A stretch of DNA of 33,974 nt from Candidatus Sumerlaeaceae bacterium (GTDB lineage: Bacteria > Sumerlaeota > Sumerlaeia > Sumerlaeales > Sumerlaeaceae), in assembly GCA_019695055.1 (NCBI GenBank), contig JAIBAT010000012.1, forward strand, positions 1 through 33,974. The letters are read 5' to 3'. Below are positions 8,369 to 16,137 of this stretch, piece by piece. Position numbers and translations under genes: made by a program. A model generated the notes under the pieces. The model was not told the origin of the DNA and ran no database searches. It saw nothing but the letters and a program-made list of their open reading frames with translations. Numbering within the stretch: the first letter of the stretch is position 1; every line of letters begins with the position of its first letter.

Positions 8369-9222
8369 AGGAGTTCTTTCTAAGTCTGAAAGTGGTGTGG
8401 CGCAAGCTCAAGCGAGACCGCAGCGCCATGGTGGGGCTGTGCGTCGCCATCGGGTTGGTTTGCACGGCCCTCATATCAGTTTATGTCGCCCCGTTTGATC
8501 GGGTCATCCAGCAGGACCTGCCAAAGGCCCTGCAGCCTCCAAGCGCCGAGCATTGGTTCGGTACCGACTACCTCGGCCGGGATGTGTTCCTCCGTATCCT
8601 GTACGGGTCCAGGATTTCGCTGGTTGTCGGAATCGTGGTGGTGGGAATCGGCATGTCCATCGGGCTCCTGCTGGGCACCTCGGCCGGATATTTTGGCGGA
8701 TGGTGGGATGCCGTGGTTATGCGCCTTACAGACATCATGCTGGCGTTCCCGTTTTTGTTGCTTGCCATCGCGCTGACGGCCGTGCTGGGCAAGCCGTCGC
8801 TCACCAATACGATTCTCGCGCTCGGAGTTGCGTCCTTTCCGTCCTATACCCGTCTCGTGCGCGGTAACGTATTGTCTTTGCGCGAGGAAAGCTACGTCGA
8901 TGCCGCACGGGTCTGCGGCGCAAGTCACAACCGCATCATGTGGCGCCACCTGATGCCCAACCTGATGGGTACACTTATCGTCTACGGAACGCTCCGCATT
9001 TCGACCGCAATTCTTGCTGAGGCGGGACTAAGCTACTTGGGTCTGGGTGCCCAACTTCCGACACCCACCTGGGGCAACATGCTCAGTGACGGTCGCGATT
9101 TTATTATCTTCTTTGAATGGCTCCCGTTGTTTCCGGGTCTCGCCATCCTGCTGACGGTGGCCGGATTCAATCTCCTCGGCGATGGTCTCCGCGACGCACT
9201 GGACCCCAAGACGCGCAGGTAA
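8365..9222 (+). CDS. ABC transporter permease, DppC/OppC type
   Basis: A 285-residue permease pairing with the OppB just upstream; its ATG overlaps the OppB stop. Features seen are WRKLKRDRSAMVGLCVA at the N-terminus, HWFGTDYLGRDVFLRILYGS, EAA loop VDAARVCGASHNRIMWRHLM, and the C-terminal FNLLGDGLRDALDPKTRR. The usual ATPase genes (oppD/oppF type) do not follow: the next gene is a convergent LacI regulator 10 bases away. ATPases would therefore have to be supplied from elsewhere in the genome. Confidence 0.93.
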   Translation: MKEFFLSLKVVWRKLKRDRSAMVGLCVAIGLVCTALISVYVAPFDRVIQQDLPKALQPPSAEHWFGTDYLGRDVFLRILYGSRISLVVGIVVVGIGMSIGLLLGTSAGYFGGWWDAVVMRLTDIMLAFPFLLLAIALTAVLGKPSLTNTILALGVASFPSYTRLVRGNVLSLREESYVDAARVCGASHNRIMWRHLMPNLMGTLIVYGTLRISTAILAEAGLSYLGLGAQLPTPTWGNMLSDGRDFIIFFEWLPLFPGLAILLTVAGFNLLGDGLRDALDPKTRR

Positions 9223-9232
9223 TGCCCCGCTT

Positions 9233-10246
9233 CTAAACCAATACTGGTGCTGCGGTTGACTCCCTGGGAATGAATGCCTGGGGGACGAGGTGCTCCTCAG
9301 CGGGGCGGTCGTTGTTGTCTATGCGCTTGAGCAGCAGCTCAACGGACACTCGGGCGATCTCCTCAAGGTTCTCCTCCGTGGTCGTCAGCGTGGGCAGCAG
9401 GTGGGATGTCCACAGGCTGTTGTCAAATGTTGCGATGGAAATATCCTGCGGAATGCGCAGGCCCGCCTGGAGCAGCGGCCTATAGGCGATCATGGCGCAC
9501 ACGTCGTTGACTATCACTAGGGCCGTCGGGCGGCTCGGGCGGCTCAACATGGCGATCATCTGACCCTCCCAGCCCTGCTGTAATGGAATCACGTGAGCCG
9601 GATCCAACTGGCAGCCGTTTGCCTCCAGCGCTCGCTGCACCCCCTCAAGTCGTTCCCGCGCGCAGCGGTTCTCATTGTCGGCACCGATGAAACCGATGCG
9701 CCGGTGCCCCAAATCGAGCAGGTGCTTTGTCTCCTGGTAGGCCGTGTCGGTTTCATTGCTCGTCACCGAGTCGGCCATCAGCCCCTCGACCCTCCCCACC
9801 ACGACAAAAGGGAATTTCCGAAGACGCAGCTCGAGCAAGTGGTCCGCTCCGGTCTGCACCTTCCAGTCGTGGACCGGAAAAATCATGAGTCCTTCAGCGC
9901 GATGCTGAAGCATGATTTCGATGTTACGCTTCTCAAATTCGACATCCTGCTCGCTGTCAGCAATAAGCACCTGATAGCCAAGCTTGGCGACCTGGTGCTG
10001 GACGCGCCGAAAAAACAATATGTAGAAGGGGTTTTGAAGATCGGCGGCGATAAACCCCAGGACATGGCTCTTTTGAAGAGCGAGATTCTGCGCGATACGA
10101 TTTGGGCGGTACCCTAATTGCTCAGCCAGAGCTGAAACCCGCTGTCGTGTGGAATCGGTCACACCGGGCTTGTTGTTGAGCACACGCGAAACGGTCGCGA
10201 TGGACGTATTCGCCATGCGGGCGAGGTCATTGATGGTGATGGCCAA
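9233..10246 (-). CDS. LacI-family transcriptional regulator
   Basis: A 337-residue DNA-binding regulator. The N-terminal LacI headpiece is complete: ITINDLARMANTSIATVSRV, then LNNKPGVTDSTRQRV and LGYRPNRIAQNL with the hinge helix. A periplasmic-binding-protein-like effector domain follows (VLGFIAADLQNPFY, GHRRIGFIGADNENRCARER, FIPRESTA), usually binding a sugar or sugar phosphate. The start is TTG at 10246, supported by a GGGGGAG site 6 bases upstream and by the headpiece beginning exactly there. It is the last gene of a probable NAGPA-SGNH-LacI unit and is convergent with the ABC importer, so it may control either. Two inverted repeats upstream suggest autoregulation. Confidence 0.92.
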   Translation of the reverse strand: MAITINDLARMANTSIATVSRVLNNKPGVTDSTRQRVSALAEQLGYRPNRIAQNLALQKSHVLGFIAADLQNPFYILFFRRVQHQVAKLGYQVLIADSEQDVEFEKRNIEIMLQHRAEGLMIFPVHDWKVQTGADHLLELRLRKFPFVVVGRVEGLMADSVTSNETDTAYQETKHLLDLGHRRIGFIGADNENRCARERLEGVQRALEANGCQLDPAHVIPLQQGWEGQMIAMLSRPSRPTALVIVNDVCAMIAYRPLLQAGLRIPQDISIATFDNSLWTSHLLPTLTTTEENLEEIARVSVELLLKRIDNNDRPAEEHLVPQAFIPRESTAAPVLV

Positions 10247-10252
10247 GGTGGT

Positions 10253-10259
10253 CTCCCCC
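10253..10259 (-). promoter_or_regulatory. Ribosome-binding site deciding the lacI-type TTG start
   Basis: On the minus strand GGGGGAG sits 6 bases before the TTG at 10246. The next Met codon of this frame (residue 11) lies inside the headpiece helix, so this site fixes the rare TTG as the real start. Confidence 0.7.
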
Positions 10260-10291
10260 TGTGTCTTTTTGCAAATTTACAGTGGGAATGG

Positions 10292-10327
10292 CCGAAAAGG
10301 CTTTCGGAAAACAAGAACTTTGTTTTC
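10292..10327. promoter_or_regulatory. Two adjoining inverted repeats upstream of the LacI-family gene
   Basis: CCGAAA (10292-10297) pairs with TTTCGG (10302-10307) across 4 bases. Immediately next, GAAAACAA (10307-10314) is perfectly mirrored by TTGTTTTC (10320-10327) across 5 bases. They lie 46-81 bases upstream of the regulator's TTG start, where an autoregulatory operator would be expected. The 21-base symmetric site is the better operator candidate; no binding data are available. Confidence 0.45.
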
Positions 10328-10425
10328 AGGCTGGACGGAAAGCTCAGGCGGAGAGTGGCGGGGCGCGGATTTAGTCAGCCCGTAAATACGTGAAAACCCG
10401 CGTCGACAGTAATCCGTAATTTTCA

Positions 10426-10437
10426 GAAAGCGCTTCC
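10426..10437. promoter_or_regulatory. LacI/PurR-type operator-like palindrome
   Basis: GAAAGCGCTTCC has the perfect core AAGCGCTT (10428-10435) with its central CG, as is common in LacI-family operators of the GAAAGCGCTTTC kind. It lies just beyond the stop of the SGNH gene and about 180 bases upstream of the LacI-type start. Assignment to this regulator is inference. Confidence 0.4.
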
Positions 10438-10450
10438 CTTCCCTCCCAGA

Positions 10451-11716
10451 CTATTTTGCAGCGGGGCGAATCACGAAATGATAAGAAGTGGGACGCGCTG
10501 CCCGGCGCTGTGCCGACTCCATTTCAGTGTTCAGTCGCTCCCAATCCAACGCCAGTTGTTTGCGAGACTTCTCATTTCCCAGGTACGTATTGCCGTTTCT
10601 CAGGGCCGAGGCCAGCTCGAATCGCGAATCTGTAAGTGCGCGGACTACGGAAGCCTGCGAATCCCAAGGCCCCCCGGGGATCCACGGATCCGGTGTCGCG
10701 GAACCGAGGTTTTGGCCCGCGCCAAGTGCCTCATGGCCATATGTACCCACCAACCGTCCGTCCGCTATTACGTCGTATCGCCCTGAGGGCAGGTTCCGTA
10801 TTGTGAGCATGTAGCGGTTCAGCTCGTCGGCGACAGGAAGAAATCTATACGAAATCAGCCAGCCAAGCCCCAGATTTAGCGGTAATCCATCGTCAAGGCG
10901 GTCAAATTCCAGGGAATCAGTGGTCGCGCGTACACTGGAAACCCTACAACCCTGCGAGTTGGGTTTCTCGGAATTGGTGAAATCCAAGGTTGCCGATGAG
11001 ACGTCTGAAGGTGCCCCAAGTCCCTTCAGGATGGCCAGCGCCATGGCATACTGCCCCATCTCATTCAGGTGGATACCATCCTCTGTGTGGAGAGTTGCCT
11101 TGGCTTTCGCGTCGGTCGTTCCTTCGTTTGCCTGCCAGACCTTTCGCTGGATTCCCCTCATGTACCGCTGAACGTCTATGGCATTGCCTCCGAGCGATTT
11201 CGACAGCGCCATTCCGTCGTCGCACATCCTTTGAAGAAAGTCGTTCTCGCTTCTGGCGGGGTCGGCACCGGTAATTGCCGCCGAGCAGATGTAAACCCGC
11301 ACCCCACGCTTCCGGCATTCCTCCACAATACCGCGAATCCCATCCAGATAGATCTGCCTGTGTTCTGCATCCGCTTTGGTTCCCCAGCCGATATCGTTGA
11401 CGCCGTACGCTACCGTAACGACCGTCGCTCCGCGGTTGAGGACGTCGCGCGTTAGTCGCTTCAAACCGCCTGCGGCCGTATCCCCACCCCAACCGGCATT
11501 GAGAAACCGGACCTTTCGATGAGGGTAGCGCAGCAGCGTATAGTTCTCGATGACCTTGCCGTAAATCCCGGCGGCGGTAATGCTGTCGCCCAGAAACATG
11601 ACCGTGTCGCCATCGCGCAGGGCAAAGTCTTGAAAGGAGGATTCGGCTGAAAGCACCGGCGTGCTCCGGAAAGACAGAATCATAACAGTGAGGATGAACA
11701 GAAGCCGGGTGATCAT
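10451..11716 (-). CDS. Secreted SGNH/GDSL hydrolase
   Basis: A 421-residue exported hydrolase. A signal peptide covers about residues 1-24 (hydrophobic LLFILTVMILSF, then VLSA). The SGNH blocks are complete: GDSIT with nucleophile Ser45, AGWGGDT with Gly78, GVND with Asn107, and DGIH with Asp213 and His216. Family members are esterases or lipases, many removing acetyl groups from polysaccharides. A C-terminal region (about 235-421) is an added domain of unknown type and includes the motif SGRYDVIADGRLVGTYG. The gene follows the NAGPA-golvesin gene by 29 bases and precedes the LacI regulator on the same strand. Deacetylation of an extracellular or periplasmic glycan is therefore plausible. Substrate is not determined. 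Confidence 0.85.
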   Translation of the reverse strand: MITRLLFILTVMILSFRSTPVLSAESSFQDFALRDGDTVMFLGDSITAAGIYGKVIENYTLLRYPHRKVRFLNAGWGGDTAAGGLKRLTRDVLNRGATVVTVAYGVNDIGWGTKADAEHRQIYLDGIRGIVEECRKRGVRVYICSAAITGADPARSENDFLQRMCDDGMALSKSLGGNAIDVQRYMRGIQRKVWQANEGTTDAKAKATLHTEDGIHLNEMGQYAMALAILKGLGAPSDVSSATLDFTNSEKPNSQGCRVSSVRATTDSLEFDRLDDGLPLNLGLGWLISYRFLPVADELNRYMLTIRNLPSGRYDVIADGRLVGTYGHEALGAGQNLGSATPDPWIPGGPWDSQASVVRALTDSRFELASALRNGNTYLGNEKSRKQLALDWERLNTEMESAQRRAARPTSYHFVIRPAAK

Positions 11717-11745
11717 AGGTTTTCATTCCCCTTTTGCCTGGATGT

Positions 11746-13080
11746 TTACTGGTAATCCACCCAAGTGGCAACTCTCGCAGGTGTGCCAAAGCCGCCCACT
11801 TTCACGAATTTCACGGCGTCAGCGGAAACGTACTCAGTTCCGCTGACACTGTCCGTCAGGCGGACATACCCGCTCGTACCGGTGTTGAAATCAAATGTGC
11901 CAAGCAGGTTCCATTGACTGCCGTTCAGCTGCTGGTTCATGGTAATGAGAGTGTCCCCCGTGATGTGATGAACCGTGTACGGCGCAACTGTGCTTCGGTT
12001 TCCCGCAGCCACCCACCACGCGTAAACCTCGTACTTCGCCGCCAGCAGATCCGGGCGCCAGGTGGCGGCGCTGCCGCCCCCACCACCCAGATGGATAAGG
12101 GAATTGGTGTTGTAATAACCCGCATTTGCAGAGGCGCTCCATGTGCCAGTTACGGAAAACTCGGCATTCGTGTTATCCACATAATTGGAGGGAATCACGG
12201 CCCAACACATGGCGTTCGGTCGTTCGCTGCCGTCCGACGGCTGATTGACCACGGCGCCATTGACCCACATCTCCGTTGAGCCACCACCATCATAGTTGAT
12301 CGCCCGGTCACACCCGAGATCAATCATCAGCTTGGCAAGGTCAACGCATGTCATACCTGTGCTCCAGGCTGGTTGGCGCCCATCCACCGTGACGAAAAAC
12401 ACGCGCCGGGTGGCCGAAATCCACCCAACGGCAGTGCGCGGCTGCGCCGTGTCGCTGTTGATCCCGCTCCCGCTCCCGGAGGTGGTTTGCTCATCGTTCT
12501 CGTTCACGTCCACGGTTCCCGTAGTCACGAGGTTTGGCCCGCCGCCGATGGCGTCCACGACACCCGACCAATCGGGCTCTGCCAGTGGGCTGGGAACACC
12601 CGAGGAATTGATGCGTGCCCCCACCACCTTGGAGTTGTGGTTGTCCCAAATGCCAAACGTGCTTCGCGGAGGCCGCGAAGCCACATTGTTTGTCACTGTT
12701 ACGCCGTCAATCTTCAACACACTGTAGGATCCCCCCGTGCCGCCCGTGTCAAAATAGCCAGCGTTGACCGCGGCAATGGCATGCACCCGGTTCGCCATGG
12801 AACTGACCGTTTCCAAAGCTGGATAATTTTGTGACTTCACAGGTGTCAGTTCGATGTTCTTATCGGTCAGATCCACTTCGAGAATGCGGATCTGCCACTT
12901 CGGGCTGGCATTGGAGGCAGTGCGATAAATCGTTCCTGGCCCAATGGTCGTCGATGAGTCATAAACAATGGTTGGGAAGTAGGCGGCCTGCGCCATTTCA
13001 CAGCAGAGGGCAGCAACCAGCGCCAATGCACAGGAGGCAATTCGCAAACGCAATTGGTTGGCAACCCTTTGGAGAATCAT
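11746..13080 (-). CDS. Secreted phosphodiester glycosidase (NAGPA domain) with golvesin-like C-terminal domain
   Basis: A 444-residue exported protein with a signal peptide to about residue 32 (ALALVAALCCEMAQA). The middle (about 90-300) is a phosphodiester glycosidase/NAGPA domain (DUF2233 group). Diagnostic stretches are AAVNAGYFDTGG, VDAIGGGPNLVTTG, PRTAVGWISATRRVFFVTVD, and INYDGGGSTEMWVNG, followed by QPSDGSERPNAM. Relatives hydrolyse sugar-phosphodiester bonds, as in uncovering of GlcNAc-P-mannose. The last ~130 residues match the golvesin C-terminal/xanthan-lyase-like binding domain: VTGTWSASANAGYYNTNSL, ATWRPDLLAAKYEVYAWW, NGSQWNLLGTFDF, VSADAVKFVKV. It heads the NAGPA-SGNH-LacI group. 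A role on phosphodiester-linked surface glycan or teichoic-like polymer is inference. Confidence 0.87.
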   Translation of the reverse strand: MILQRVANQLRLRIASCALALVAALCCEMAQAAYFPTIVYDSSTTIGPGTIYRTASNASPKWQIRILEVDLTDKNIELTPVKSQNYPALETVSSMANRVHAIAAVNAGYFDTGGTGGSYSVLKIDGVTVTNNVASRPPRSTFGIWDNHNSKVVGARINSSGVPSPLAEPDWSGVVDAIGGGPNLVTTGTVDVNENDEQTTSGSGSGINSDTAQPRTAVGWISATRRVFFVTVDGRQPAWSTGMTCVDLAKLMIDLGCDRAINYDGGGSTEMWVNGAVVNQPSDGSERPNAMCWAVIPSNYVDNTNAEFSVTGTWSASANAGYYNTNSLIHLGGGGGSAATWRPDLLAAKYEVYAWWVAAGNRSTVAPYTVHHITGDTLITMNQQLNGSQWNLLGTFDFNTGTSGYVRLTDSVSGTEYVSADAVKFVKVGGFGTPARVATWVDYQ

Positions 13081-13195
13081 TTCCGAAGGTTTGCGGGACC
13101 CGACGGTCCCCGGGCAATGAAAAAGCTCATCTACTTGAAGGCATGCAAATCAAGGCGTTGACTGACTTGGGAATAGGCTCGTCAGATGGGTTCCC

Positions 13196-13951
13196 ATGGT
13201 GGTTCCAAATTCGAATCAACTATGGCTGGCAGTTCTTGGCTTCCATGCTGTCTGGTGGCTATGGTCCTGGCTCCACCGCAGGATTGCCTTCTCGCAGGTG
13301 GCCCCGACCTCCACCGCTGGCTTTGTGGAAACCCAATGGCGCCTGCAGTGGTCCCTGTGGCTGCATATGTTTACGATTCCGCTCTTTGCCCTTTCCCTGG
13401 AATGGCAGGTACCGTCACAGCTTCACTTCGGAGGCGGCCGATATGCGAGGGCGGACCTATTCTACGAACTGCTGGGCCTCGTGGTTGTTCCCAACGTCTT
13501 CTGCATTGCCCTGCATTGGTGGTTACTACTCCGGATATATCGTCGGTTACGGGCACCGGTTGGTGGCAAATCCATTGTCTTTCTTGTGGGCTTTCTTGTA
13601 ATTCTCTTTGACGGTTGTGCCGCGATGATTCTTGCCTCCGAATTCCATTCCGCTGCGATTTTGCCGGTATTGCTCGTGATGGTGGTGGGACTTGGCGCGA
13701 TCATTACATGGAACGCCAGGGTTACAGCGACCAAGCCCGGGAAAGCTTTTGAGTTGGAGGATTCTCCCCTGAAAAGCGAACTGGCCGCCATTGCCCTCGG
13801 GGCTGGTTTTCGAATTCAAAAGGTCACGATTGTGCCATCGGTCTTGAAGGACCCGGCAATTCCCCCGACACCAGTTGCCCGGGTGAATGCTTTGGGGCTT
13901 GGTGGCAGCGATTCAACCCTGCTACTCCGGTATTTCCTCTCTCTTTCGTGA
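13196..13951 (+). CDS. Membrane protein, probable N-terminal half of a degenerate M48-type peptidase
   Basis: A 251-residue protein with about five hydrophobic segments in its first 180 residues. A soluble stretch then begins ELEDSPLKSELAAIALGAGF and continues RIQKVTIVPS and RVNALGLGGSDSTLLLRYFL. In M48 peptidases this order (short domain beginning L-x-x-L-A-x-x-A-G, a V-x-V-V-P strand, N-A-x-x-x-G, then LL-x-x-x-L) directly precedes the HExxH helix. The frame stops exactly there, and the next gene starts at an overlapping GTG (GTGA, 13948-13951) in the -1 frame. Either two coupled subunits or one frameshifted gene. The M48 relationship is my inference from pattern and order, not a database match. 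No HExxH is present. Confidence 0.6.
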   Translation: MVVPNSNQLWLAVLGFHAVWWLWSWLHRRIAFSQVAPTSTAGFVETQWRLQWSLWLHMFTIPLFALSLEWQVPSQLHFGGGRYARADLFYELLGLVVVPNVFCIALHWWLLLRIYRRLRAPVGGKSIVFLVGFLVILFDGCAAMILASEFHSAAILPVLLVMVVGLGAIITWNARVTATKPGKAFELEDSPLKSELAAIALGAGFRIQKVTIVPSVLKDPAIPPTPVARVNALGLGGSDSTLLLRYFLSLS

Positions 13952-14514
13952 ACAAGGTTTCTCCCTCAACCATGACTGCGGTGTACGCAATCCAGGCCGC
14001 CCGTTGGGAGTGCCTGCGTCGACGGAAAGGGCTACTGGCTGGGTTCGGTAATCTGATCCTAAACGTGAGGCTTGGACCCAAATGGATTGTGTGGGTGACT
14101 ACGTTCCTTGTGTTCTTCTTCTTTTTCTCCGGTGGCCTCCGCGGCACCCCAGGTGTATTTGCCGGTGTTGTTAGGGGCCTTGGTGCATTTCTCGCTGGAT
14201 GGCTCCTGCTCCGTGTCCTTTTCTATTTCCGACGTCGCCGCGCCCTCTTGTCCGGTCGGTACTATCAGCGGGCCTTTGAACTCTGGAAATCGGTCGATCC
14301 GGCGGGACCCCATACAGAAGTCGAGTTCCTCACCGAGGTGGCGCGGTTCAATCGCGCGTTGGATGATATCTCCCCGGCTGACTACATGCTGCCGATCATC
14401 CACCGCATCGAACCCTTCCGGGAGTTTCTCGAAAACCTTTCCGCTGCTGACCGCGAGTCAGCGATCAGGGGAATTGCAGAGGCAATCAATCTTCCCGATA
14501 GGGTCTCTGCCTAG
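13948..14514 (+). CDS. Membrane protein, probable C-terminal half of the degenerate M48-type protein
   Basis: A 188-residue protein starting with GTG overlapping the preceding stop by four bases. MTAVYAIQAARWECLRRRKG lies where an M48 peptidase would have A-V-x-A-H-E-x-x-H, but the metal ligands are absent (IQAAR). Two membrane segments follow (WIVWVTTFLVFFFFFSGG and a second ending in LLLRVLFYF). Next comes an RRRRALLSGRYYQRAFELW segment in the place of the RRFExxAD motif. The last helices include HRIEPFREFLENLS, resembling the H-P-x-x-x-R-x-x-x-L end of the family. Together the two halves make 439 residues, near the length of membrane M48 proteins. If right, the product is catalytically dead. 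Confidence 0.55.
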   Translation: MNKVSPSTMTAVYAIQAARWECLRRRKGLLAGFGNLILNVRLGPKWIVWVTTFLVFFFFFSGGLRGTPGVFAGVVRGLGAFLAGWLLLRVLFYFRRRRALLSGRYYQRAFELWKSVDPAGPHTEVEFLTEVARFNRALDDISPADYMLPIIHRIEPFREFLENLSAADRESAIRGIAEAINLPDRVSA

Positions 14515-14595
14515 ACGTCAGTGCCAAGATTTTCTTGCTCTAACCGATGGTTTTGCCAAGACATTGAAAAACTCAAGATTCAACTATCGGCTCAT

Positions 14596-16032
14596 ATGCT
14601 AAGGTTCCGAAACAATTCAAAGTTAGTGTGGACACTTCTTGTTGCATTGGGCCTGTGTGTCCTCATCGTTCTTCTTTTTTACTACTTCCAACACAAGCCT
14701 GTGGTGGAGTTGGATGCTCTGTTGCCAAAGAGCATGAAGGGGCACACATCCCCAGTGTTGGTAAACAATGGTCATAACCATTGGATTGCATCATGGCAAT
14801 CCTACGACACCTCGCCAACTAAAGGGGTGAGCCCAAATCACCAAATGATAGTGAGTAGTGGAGACAATGGGGCCTCGTGGACGAATCCAAACGTGGTTTG
14901 TTCTATTCCATTCTGGAATGCCGGAATCGATCCAGTTGCGGATTTGACACGAATCGGCAAGTCCGAATTGTTGATGGTTTGGCCGGAATCTGAACAAACA
15001 ACATCAGGCCTTAGGCCCTCTCGAATCAAATCCGCGACTTCCACTGACAATGGACAATCTTGGACGGGGTTCGGATGGCTACCGCTTGGTTTGATGCCCA
15101 CCAACACAGGCGAAGTCCGAAGCCGTGTTATACCGAATCAGCATGGTGGTGCCATTGCGCTGTGGTCCCAAAAGCAAGAGTTCGGTGATTGTCATTATGT
15201 CTTGGGTGCGCAATGGAACAATAGTGATCGAATCTGGACGCAACCGTTTCGAATTGAATCTCCCCCAGGGAATGATCTTGACGGTGACATTAACGCCGAT
15301 GCGTCAGAGTCGGGGGTTGTCGTTGCAATGTGGACCGGACATGACAGCCAGTCCACTGGCAGCACCGGCAGCAACTACAATGTATGGATGTCTTTAAGCC
15401 GCGACGCAGGCACAACTTGGACCACGGGGCAGCCATTTGGTCACCGTCCAAACCCGGCATTGTTTTCAGCATTTCCTGCGGTTAAAACGGATCAAAAGGG
15501 AACTTGGGCTGTGGCTTTTTATCGAACCCGAGTGCCGAATGGCACCGTTTCTGACATCTGTATTCGCATTTCCCGCGATGATGCCAATTCTTGGCCGGAG
15601 ACAGTTTGGATCCAAGCCAACAACAAAGAAGAGCTCTTTCATGGGTTTTTTCCTGTAATTCTTGAAACAGACTCCAATGGGAATTGGGTGTTGGTTTGGA
15701 CTAATAGGGTTCAGGGGGAAATGGCAGGCCAGAGTTACTATGTAACGTCCAACGACAATGGACTGAAATGGTCCAATCCTCGAGAATTGGTTAATTTCTC
15801 TTTTGCATCTACCCTGGAGATAACCGCGATGCAATTTGCCTCCTCCGTCTTGCCCAGAAACCCACCTTATGGGGTGTGCGCGGACGGTGTGGCGGCGCTT
15901 TCGACGGATCGAAATGGCACATGGTTGTTAATCTATGGTCATTCGGAATGGAGTCGGATGGAAAATCGTTACCGCCGATCGCTACGGCTCCTGCGCTCCA
16001 TGGATAACGGAGAGAGTTGGAAGGCACTTTAA
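14596..16032 (+). CDS. Membrane-anchored Asp-box (BNR/sialidase-like) beta-propeller protein
   Basis: A 478-residue protein with an N-terminal membrane anchor (LVWTLLVALGLCVLIVLLFYYF) and an outside domain. Six Asp-box motifs (S/T-x-D-x-G-x-x-W type) can be read: SGDNGASW at 14857, STDNGQSW at 15040, SRDAGTTW at 15397, SRDDANSW at 15571, SNDNGLKW at 15748 and SMDNGESW at 15997. They predict a six-bladed sialidase-type propeller. I see neither an FRIP motif nor a recognisable catalytic Arg triad/Tyr-Glu, so sialidase activity is doubtful; glycan binding or a lost activity is as likely. ATG at 14596 is preferred to a GTG at 14521 because it puts the anchor at the N-terminus. Its sequence looks AT-richer than its neighbours, a possible sign of transfer. 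Confidence 0.75.
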   Translation: MLRFRNNSKLVWTLLVALGLCVLIVLLFYYFQHKPVVELDALLPKSMKGHTSPVLVNNGHNHWIASWQSYDTSPTKGVSPNHQMIVSSGDNGASWTNPNVVCSIPFWNAGIDPVADLTRIGKSELLMVWPESEQTTSGLRPSRIKSATSTDNGQSWTGFGWLPLGLMPTNTGEVRSRVIPNQHGGAIALWSQKQEFGDCHYVLGAQWNNSDRIWTQPFRIESPPGNDLDGDINADASESGVVVAMWTGHDSQSTGSTGSNYNVWMSLSRDAGTTWTTGQPFGHRPNPALFSAFPAVKTDQKGTWAVAFYRTRVPNGTVSDICIRISRDDANSWPETVWIQANNKEELFHGFFPVILETDSNGNWVLVWTNRVQGEMAGQSYYVTSNDNGLKWSNPRELVNFSFASTLEITAMQFASSVLPRNPPYGVCADGVAALSTDRNGTWLLIYGHSEWSRMENRYRRSLRLLRSMDNGESWKAL

Positions 16033-16137
16033 CGGAGGGCACAGTTCCACGTTTTCCCAATTATAAGTGAACCCTCTGCGAAGATCGCGCCAAGATTCCC
16101 TTGCGCGCGCGTCGTTGGCGCCGCGGAATCTGGCGCC

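Noticed and set aside
13902..13926. GGTGGCAG occurrence resembling the REP foot (others near 22205 and 23485)
   Set aside because: The bases after GGTGGCAG do not form the 8-bp stem with a 3-base loop, so these are chance matches inside genes.
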